From an uncultured Eubacteriales bacterium (GTDB lineage Bacteria > Bacillota > Clostridia > Christensenellales > Aristaeellaceae): 10,310 nt of DNA. Shown here in pieces: positions 6,494 to 10,310 of this stretch. Every line of letters starts with the position of its first letter. The stretch's first letter is position 1. A model generated the notes under the pieces. The model was not told the DNA's origin. It did no database searches and worked only from the letters and a program-made list of their open reading frames with translations. A program made the translations under genes and the position numbers. Where the stretch lies: assembly GCA_900550955.1 (NCBI GenBank), contig URUF01000066.1:1-10310 (forward strand), written 5' to 3'.

Positions 6494-7616
6494 CGCGGGC
6501 CAGGTTAGCCTCGCCCATTCCCTTGCACGCCAGCGCCTCCGTGACCGCGCCTGCGCCGTCCACATAGCCGGGCAGGGGGTAGCCGGTGGTTTTTTCCAGC
6601 CTCTCCATCACGCGCTGCGCCTCGCCGCCTGAAAGAAGCACGGGGCGATAGTCGTTATAGCCCTTTTGGCCGCTGATCTGAATGGGATGAAAGGCCAGGC
6701 GCACGCTCTGGGGCGCGCCCTCCGAAAAAGCGAACGTGGCCTGCAAAAGCAGCGCGTCCATATCGCTGGGGGCGCTGTTGCCGCCAAATACGGCGTTGCC
6801 GAGGCTGTATACCACCGGCACGCCCTCCACCACGTCCATTCCATGCAGCACATGCGGGTGGTGGCCCACAACCAGGTTTACCCCAAGCTGCGCGGCCGCC
6901 CGCGCGACCGCCTTTTGCTGGCCGGTGGGCTTGCTGGAATACTCCGTGCCCGCGTGCATGCTGTGAACGACCAGCTGGCAGCCCAACGCGCGCAGCGTTC
7001 GCACCTGCGCCTCCAGCGCGCTGCGCGCGCTTTCCGTAAGCGAAAAGGCCGAGGCGGTAAAGCCGACGCGCACGCCGTCGCGCGTCCACACGGCCAGGTG
7101 ATCTGCGCCAAAGCTGGCTACGCCCGCCGCCGCGAGGGCGTTTTGCGTGTCCCGGTAGCCCGCCTCCCCATAGTCCAGCGAGTGGTTGTTGGCAAGCCCC
7201 GCCGCCTCCACGCCGCCCAGCGCTAGGATTTTGGCAAAGGCCGCCGGGCCAATGAAGTTGAAGGTTTTGGGCGTTTTTTCAAGCTGACGGTCGCTGAGCA
7301 CGCCCTCAAGGTTGACCACGCTGATATCATCCGCGGAGAGCAGGGGCAGAAGGTTTTCAAAAAAGTAGGCGTAGCCCTCGCGCCCGGCCGTGCTTACAAA
7401 GCCCCGCGCGGCGCTTTTGAACCGGCTTTCGCCGCCCAGCGTGCAATCGCCCAGAAAGCTAAGCGTGATCTCCCCGGTATACTCGCACACCTCCATGGCG
7501 GTATCGGTTAGCTCCCGGGGCGGGTCTTCCGCCGGGAAAACATACCATTCCGCCCTGGCCGGCGCAAAAAACAGCAGCGCGGCCGCCAGGGCCGGCAGGA
7601 TTCCTTTCCCCTTCAT
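6432..7616 (-). CDS. CapA-family exported protein (PGA_cap metallophosphatase-like)
   Basis: A 394-residue protein with an N-terminal signal peptide (MKGK, hydrophobic 5-20, likely cut after ARA near residue 22), so it acts outside the membrane. The calcineurin-like CapA fold shows its motifs in order: GDCTLGG (56-62, D57), NLEGVLSD (102-109), ANNHSLDYG (142-150), HSMHAGTEY (218-226), GHHPHVLHGMD (251-261) and VYSLGNAVF (269-277). Relatives include the poly-gamma-glutamate capsule protein CapA, but no capB/capC genes are nearby, so a capsule role is uncertain. The ATG at 7616 is chosen because GGAGG (7628-7624) is 7 bases away and the signal peptide starts there; a longer frame to 7697 overlaps the previous gene. 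A hairpin, GCATGAAAAC with GTTTTCATGC (6439-6464), overlaps the 3' end. Confidence 0.82.
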   Translation of the reverse strand: MKGKGILPALAAALLFFAPARAEWYVFPAEDPPRELTDTAMEVCEYTGEITLSFLGDCTLGGESRFKSAARGFVSTAGREGYAYFFENLLPLLSADDISVVNLEGVLSDRQLEKTPKTFNFIGPAAFAKILALGGVEAAGLANNHSLDYGEAGYRDTQNALAAAGVASFGADHLAVWTRDGVRVGFTASAFSLTESARSALEAQVRTLRALGCQLVVHSMHAGTEYSSKPTGQQKAVARAAAQLGVNLVVGHHPHVLHGMDVVEGVPVVYSLGNAVFGGNSAPSDMDALLLQATFAFSEGAPQSVRLAFHPIQISGQKGYNDYRPVLLSGGEAQRVMERLEKTTGYPLPGYVDGAGAVTEALACKGMGEANLARAVGSSPQASQRMKTGAFSCE

Positions 7617-7666
7617 TCGCTTGCCTCCATGAAAAGCGGCGGCCGGAGGAAACCGGGCATGGCAAA

Positions 7667-7687
7667 GCCGGGCGCGGGAGCGCCGGC
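7667..7687 (-). terminator. Bulged GC hairpin between the SDR and capA-like genes
   Basis: GCGCCGGC (7680-7687) pairs with GCCGGGCGC (7667-7675) across a four-base loop with one bulged base. On the - strand it begins at the SDR stop codon and is followed by only TTT. It may reduce read-through into the capA-like gene or protect the 3' end; it is not a strong terminator. Confidence 0.35.
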
Positions 7688-8403
7688 TATTGCCCAAACC
7701 CTCCGTCCACGCCCAGCGTTTGCCCGGTTACAAAGGCCGCCCCTTCGCCGCACAGCCATAGCAGGCAGGCCGCCACATCCTGGGGCGTGCCAAGGCGGCC
7801 CAGGGGCGTTTCGCCGCTAAGCGCGTTAAGGTCGTCCTGGGAAAAGCCGCCCAGCATATCGGTTTGAATCACGCCGGGGCATACGCAGTTTACGGTAACG
7901 CCGCTGGGGCCTACCTCCTTGGCCAGGGCCTTTGTCAGGCCGATCAGCCCGGCCTTGGCGGCGGAATAGTGCGCCTCGCAGCTGGCGCCCGCCCGGCCCC
8001 AAACGCTGGATACGTTTACAATGCGCCCGCTCTTGCGGGAAATCATGCCGGGCAGCACCGCGCGCGTTACATAAAACGCGCCGGACAGGTTTACTGCCAG
8101 CATGCGCTGCCAATCCTCGTCGGTGATATCGGTAAAAAGCTTTTGCTGGGCGATGCCCGCGTTGTTGATAAGCGCGTCGATGTGCCCAAGCAGGCGCGCG
8201 GCCTGCGCGCACGCGTCCCTTACGCGCGCGGGGTCGCCTACATCGCAGGCAAGGGCGCAGGCGCCTGTTTCATCAGCCAGGGCGCGCGCCGCTTCCGCAT
8301 GGCTGCGGTACAAAAAGGCGACGCGCCAGCCATCCCCGGCAAAGGCGCGCACGGCGGCCGCGCCTATGCCCCTGCTGCCGCCGGTAATGAGCACGGTACG
8401 CAA
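7687..8403 (-). CDS. ymfI: Short-chain dehydrogenase, FabG/YmfI-like (possible EF-P 5-aminopentanone reductase)
   Basis: A 238-residue classical SDR. Visible are the NAD(P)-binding TGGSRGIG (7-14), NNAG (80-83), catalytic N105, S133, Y146 and K150 (YSAAK), PGVIQTDM (176-183) and a C-terminal VTGQTLGVDGG. The segment VSSVWGRAGASCEAHYS (131-147) closely recalls Bacillus YmfI, which reduces the 5-aminopentanone group on EF-P to 5-aminopentanol; ordinary FabG enzymes usually differ here. This sub-assignment is from remembered sequence, and 3-oxoacyl-ACP reductase remains possible. Start is TTG at 8403 with GGAGG (8417-8413) 9 bases upstream. It begins 18 bp after the corA stop, so the two are almost certainly co-transcribed. 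Confidence 0.8.
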   Translation of the reverse strand: MRTVLITGGSRGIGAAAVRAFAGDGWRVAFLYRSHAEAARALADETGACALACDVGDPARVRDACAQAARLLGHIDALINNAGIAQQKLFTDITDEDWQRMLAVNLSGAFYVTRAVLPGMISRKSGRIVNVSSVWGRAGASCEAHYSAAKAGLIGLTKALAKEVGPSGVTVNCVCPGVIQTDMLGGFSQDDLNALSGETPLGRLGTPQDVAACLLWLCGEGAAFVTGQTLGVDGGFGQ

Positions 8404-8421
8404 AGCAAACGGCCTCCCCCG

Positions 8422-9354
8422 TTAAAACATCTTTTTGCGCCACAACAGCACAAACGCCGCCAGGCTGGCCGCGATGGAGATGCCCAGCACCACCCAAAAG
8501 CCCGTGGGCGAATCCTGGAAGGGCACGCCCACGTTCATGCCCCACAGCGAAGCAAACAGCGTGGGGATGGACAGAACCACCGTCAGGCTGGTAAGCACCT
8601 TCATAACGATATTGAGGTTGTTGGAAATAATGGAGGCGAACGCATCCATGGTGCCGCTCATAATGTCGCGGTAGATGGCGCACATCTCCATGGCCTGCTT
8701 GTTTTCGATGATTACGTCCTCCAATAGGTCGCTGTCCTCGGGGTATTTGCGCAGCATATCCAGGCGCATCATCTTTTCCAGCACCATCTCGTTGCCCTTG
8801 AGGGATGTGGAAAAGAACACCAGGCTTTTTTCCAGCTTCATCATCTGCAAAAGCTCCTGGTTGCGCATGCTGGCCTCCAGGCGGGTTTGCACAAACATGC
8901 TGGCCTTGTCAATCTGCTTGAGGTAGGCCAGGAAGCGGCTGGCGTTGCGGTGCAAAAGCTGCAAAATAAAGCGCGTGCGCTTGTACGTCCAAAAGCCGCG
9001 AATGCGCTCCTCCGTAAAATCGGTAATAATAGTGCTTTCACGCGTGGACACGGTGATGATAACGTCGTCTACCATGATGATGCCCAAAGGGATGGTGGTA
9101 TAGCTGTACCCGTTGCCCTCGGCCTCCACATACGGAATGTCCACGATGATCAGGGTCTGGTCGCCGTCGCGCTCGATACGGGCGCTTTCCTCCTCGTCCA
9201 GCGCGGCCTGAATATAGGTGGGGTCCAGCGCGAAGCGGGCGTTCAGCCCGTCGATTTCCTCGCGGGTGGGGTTTTGCAGATGTACCCAGCAGCCCTTTTC
9301 AAGGGTGGTAATCTCCGTGAGGTGGTCGTCCACCGTAAGGTAAATCCTTTTCAT
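8422..9354 (-). CDS. corA: CorA-family Mg2+/Co2+ transporter
   Basis: A 310-residue CorA-type divalent-cation channel. A large cytoplasmic N-terminal domain (about 1-245) with long helices (130-245) is followed by two membrane helices (about 253-271 and 286-305). The selectivity signature GMN is at 272-274, in WGMNVGVP. The C-terminus ends with basic WRKKMF, as usual. The family forms pentamers that admit Mg2+ and close when cytoplasmic Mg2+ is high. Start is ATG at 9354; its only Shine-Dalgarno match, GCAGG (9366-9362), lies inside a hairpin. An in-frame extension to 9555 has no placed RBS and would run through the leader hairpin. The transporter heads a - strand operon and is preceded by a leader ORF and a terminator-like structure. 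Confidence 0.9.
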   Translation of the reverse strand: MKRIYLTVDDHLTEITTLEKGCWVHLQNPTREEIDGLNARFALDPTYIQAALDEEESARIERDGDQTLIIVDIPYVEAEGNGYSYTTIPLGIIMVDDVIITVSTRESTIITDFTEERIRGFWTYKRTRFILQLLHRNASRFLAYLKQIDKASMFVQTRLEASMRNQELLQMMKLEKSLVFFSTSLKGNEMVLEKMMRLDMLRKYPEDSDLLEDVIIENKQAMEMCAIYRDIMSGTMDAFASIISNNLNIVMKVLTSLTVVLSIPTLFASLWGMNVGVPFQDSPTGFWVVLGISIAASLAAFVLLWRKKMF

Positions 9355-9402
9355 AAAAAAACCTGCCCTTCCTGCGCCCCAAAGGCGTTTTTCCCGGGCA
9401 GG
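9355..9402 (-). terminator. Intrinsic terminator/attenuator abutting the corA start codon
   Basis: On the - strand, CCTGCCC (9402-9396) pairs with GGGCAGG (9368-9362), with an inner CGCC/GGCG helix, and is followed at once by T7 (9361-9355) and then the corA ATG. The 3' arm also contains the only corA Shine-Dalgarno match, so the stem could block both transcription and translation. No promoter is evident between it and corA, so expression would require read-through. Confidence 0.75.
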
Positions 9403-9421
9403 ATCAAGCGGCGCGTTTTCC

Positions 9422-9529
9422 TTAGCGCATGGCGCGACAGCCAAAGCGCACGCTGCCGTCCGCCCGGAGCCTATGGAATTGTACTGCGTATATCCAAACG
9501 GCGTTTGGACTGTACGGGTCGGCGTCCAT
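9422..9529 (-). CDS. 35-residue leader ORF upstream of corA
   Basis: ATG at 9529, TAA at 9424-9422. A perfect AAAGGAGG (9546-9539) lies 9 bases before the ATG, a stronger initiation site than that of corA itself. The product begins MDADPYSPNAVW, acidic and proline-bearing, and ends in an Arg-rich stretch with a Cys (FGCRAMR). There is no signal peptide or clear membrane segment. A perfect hairpin, TCCAAAC/GTTTGGA (9509-9493 on the - strand), lies inside codons 7-13. The stop is 67 bp from the corA ATG, with the terminator in between. Position and structure suggest a regulatory leader peptide; an independent small protein is possible. I recognise no family. Confidence 0.6.
   Translation of the reverse strand: MDADPYSPNAVWIYAVQFHRLRADGSVRFGCRAMR
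9461..9468 (-). promoter_or_regulatory. Candidate antiterminator segment within the corA leader ORF
   Basis: On the - strand TCCGGGCG (9468-9461, codons 21-23 of the leader ORF) can pair with TGCCCGGG (9400-9393): six Watson-Crick pairs flanked by two G-U pairs. The latter segment includes most of the terminator 5' arm, so the two structures exclude each other. Found by eye; energies not computed. Confidence 0.4.
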
Positions 9530-9572
9530 GGTAAGGCTCCTCCTTTCGGCATCAATGCGTTGCTGCCTTTCC

Positions 9573-9601
9573 ATAATAGCCGTTTTGCGGGGCCGTGTCA
9601 A
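9573..9601 (-). promoter_or_regulatory. Consensus sigma-A promoter of the corA leader
   Basis: On the - strand a perfect TTGACA (9601-9596) is followed after exactly 17 bp by TATTAT (9578-9573, five of six). Transcription would start near 9566, about 37 nt before the leader ORF and about 210 nt before corA. This is the best promoter in the window. Confidence 0.85.
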
Positions 9602-9668
9602 TGCGCGCGGCGGTTTTTTTGCGGGCTTTTCGGGCGTTTGCCTTATGGAAAAGGCGGGCTGTTTGTGC

Positions 9669-9674
9669 TATACT
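9669..9674 (+). promoter_or_regulatory. Candidate -10 element of the ferritin gene
   Basis: TATACT lies 38 bp before the ferritin ATG. No good -35 is seen at 16-18 bp; TTATGG at 9643 is 20 bp away. An activator or alternative spacing may be involved. No clear Fur or PerR box was found. Confidence 0.4.
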
Positions 9675-9706
9675 AAAGCCCAACGAATATAGGAGGTGCA
9701 TCCCTA

Positions 9707-10222
9707 ATGGATGAAAAGGTGTTCCAACTGCTTACCGAGCAGGTCAACAAGGAATTTTATTCCGCGTATCTCTATTTGGATTTTGCCAACTTTTTTGAGG
9801 ATAAGGGCCTTTCCGGCTTCGCCAACTGGTACGAGGTGCAGGCCAAGGAGGAAATGGACCATGCCCTGCTGTTTTACCAATACCTGCACCTGAACAACAA
9901 GCGCGTACAGCTGGGCGCCATTGACAAGCCCGCGCTTGAGGGCGATACCGTTTTGGATGTGCTCAAGCAGGGCCTCAGGCATGAGGAATACGTAACCGGC
10001 CTGATTCACGGCCTATACGCCGCCGCCCAGCAGGCAAACGACTTCCGCGCCACGCAGTTCCTGGATTGGTTTGTGAAGGAGCAGGGCGAAGAAGAAAACA
10101 ACGCCCACGACCTGATCTCCAAGATGGAGCTATTTGGCTCCGACGCCCGCGCCCTGTACCTTTTGGACAGCGAGCTCAAGGCCCGCGTGTATACCGCGCC
10201 CTCCCTGGTGGTTAAGGGCTGA
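9707..10222 (+). CDS. ftnA: Ferritin (FtnA-type, non-haem)
   Basis: A 171-residue bacterial ferritin that oxidises Fe2+ and stores iron in a 24-subunit cage. All ferroxidase-centre residues are found, one position earlier than in E. coli FtnA: E16, E49 and H52 (KEEMDH), E93 (RHEEY), Q126 and E129 (KEQGEEE); Y23 is also kept. Four helices of the ferritin fold account for about residues 3-145. Length is typical. There is no heme-binding bacterioferritin signature and no Dps-type arrangement. AGGAGGTG (9691-9698) lies 8 bases before the ATG. It is divergent from the corA leader and seems to be transcribed alone. Confidence 0.93.
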   Translation: MDEKVFQLLTEQVNKEFYSAYLYLDFANFFEDKGLSGFANWYEVQAKEEMDHALLFYQYLHLNNKRVQLGAIDKPALEGDTVLDVLKQGLRHEEYVTGLIHGLYAAAQQANDFRATQFLDWFVKEQGEEENNAHDLISKMELFGSDARALYLLDSELKARVYTAPSLVVKG

Positions 10223-10310
10223 GCGCCTGACGCGCCAAGGGCTTTGGGAGCCCCGCAGGCCGTCGAAAAAGCTCGCCTGCGGCGATCTTTTCCGCCGAAA
10301 CAGGGTTCAC
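10223..10310. other. Region after ferritin with small hairpins, possible weak terminator
   Basis: GGGCT/AGCCC (10239-10253), GCAGGC/GCCTGC (10255-10280) and CGGCG/CGCCG (10280-10297) can form short hairpins. A TTTT at 10288-10291 follows the second at a distance of 7 bases. One of these may end the ferritin transcript. No gene start is seen before the window ends. Confidence 0.35.

Noticed and set aside
6475..6495. tRNA-like T-arm in the capA-like 3' end (GGTTCCAGTCC on the - strand)
   Set aside because: It lacks the conserved purine after GGTTC, and no anticodon, D-arm or acceptor stem can be built around it; it lies within coding sequence.
5353..6567. 404-codon + strand ORF antisense to the hipA-like gene
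   Set aside because: It has no recognisable domain, overlaps a gene with intact kinase motifs, promoter and RBS, and crosses into the capA-like gene end. It is a GC-driven shadow frame.
7617..7697. 27-residue N-terminal extension of the capA-like protein
   Set aside because: It overlaps the SDR stop and precedes the GGAGG and signal peptide that mark the ATG at 7616.
9355..9555. N-terminal 67-residue extension of CorA in the same frame
   Set aside because: The strong RBS at 9546-9539 is spaced for the other-frame ATG at 9529. The extension has no CorA similarity and would pass through the terminator hairpin.
9355..9566. M-box (ykoK) magnesium riboswitch before corA
   Set aside because: The leader contains a translated ORF and simple hairpins and I see no M-box conserved segments; a covariance-model search would settle it.
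1..10310. CRISPR array, insertion sequence or rRNA/tRNA genes
   Set aside because: No regularly spaced repeats, transposase motifs or structural RNA signatures were seen on either strand.

Overview
The window reads as chromosomal DNA of a GC-rich, spore-forming Firmicute, most likely a Clostridia-class gut-type bacterium. This rests on a Spo0A-type sporulation regulator, strong AAAGGAGG-like ribosome binding sites, GTG/TTG starts, sigma-A-type promoters and a two-permease (CUT1-style) sugar importer. The assignment is inference from gene content; no rRNA or tRNA is present.

Positions 1-4000 (+ strand) hold a four-gene operon: a URO-D-superfamily protein with a MtaA-like H-x-C...C zinc motif, two ABC sugar permeases (UgpA-like and UgpE-like), and a YdhF-type aldo/keto reductase. 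It closes with a strong hairpin terminator. No binding protein or ATPase lies in the window. The 210-bp leader carries several GC-rich hairpins, some mutually exclusive. Positions 4000-5190 hold a monocistronic spo0A gene with its own extended -10 promoter, a near-consensus 0A box, a NrdR-box-like palindrome upstream, and a terminator about 180 bp downstream.

Positions 5194-6276 (- strand) hold a solitary HipA-like kinase with its own promoter and no HipB partner. Upstream of it on the same strand is an apparent operon read right to left: corA (9354-8422), a YmfI/FabG-type SDR (8403-7687) and a CapA-like exported protein (7616-6432). Divergent from corA, on the + strand, is a ferritin gene (9707-10222) with all ferroxidase residues.

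The most interesting item is the corA leader. On the - strand there is a consensus sigma-A promoter (TTGACA-17-TATTAT), then a well-translated 35-codon ORF with an acidic/proline-rich N-terminus (MDADPYSP), then an intrinsic-terminator-like hairpin whose T7 tract abuts the corA ATG. A segment inside the small ORF can pair with the terminator 5' arm. This has the layout of a leader-peptide attenuator controlling a magnesium channel, analogous in concept to enterobacterial mgtL/corL but with an intrinsic terminator. The next gene in the operon resembles the enzyme that finishes EF-P modification in Bacillus, which makes a link to proline-codon translation worth testing.
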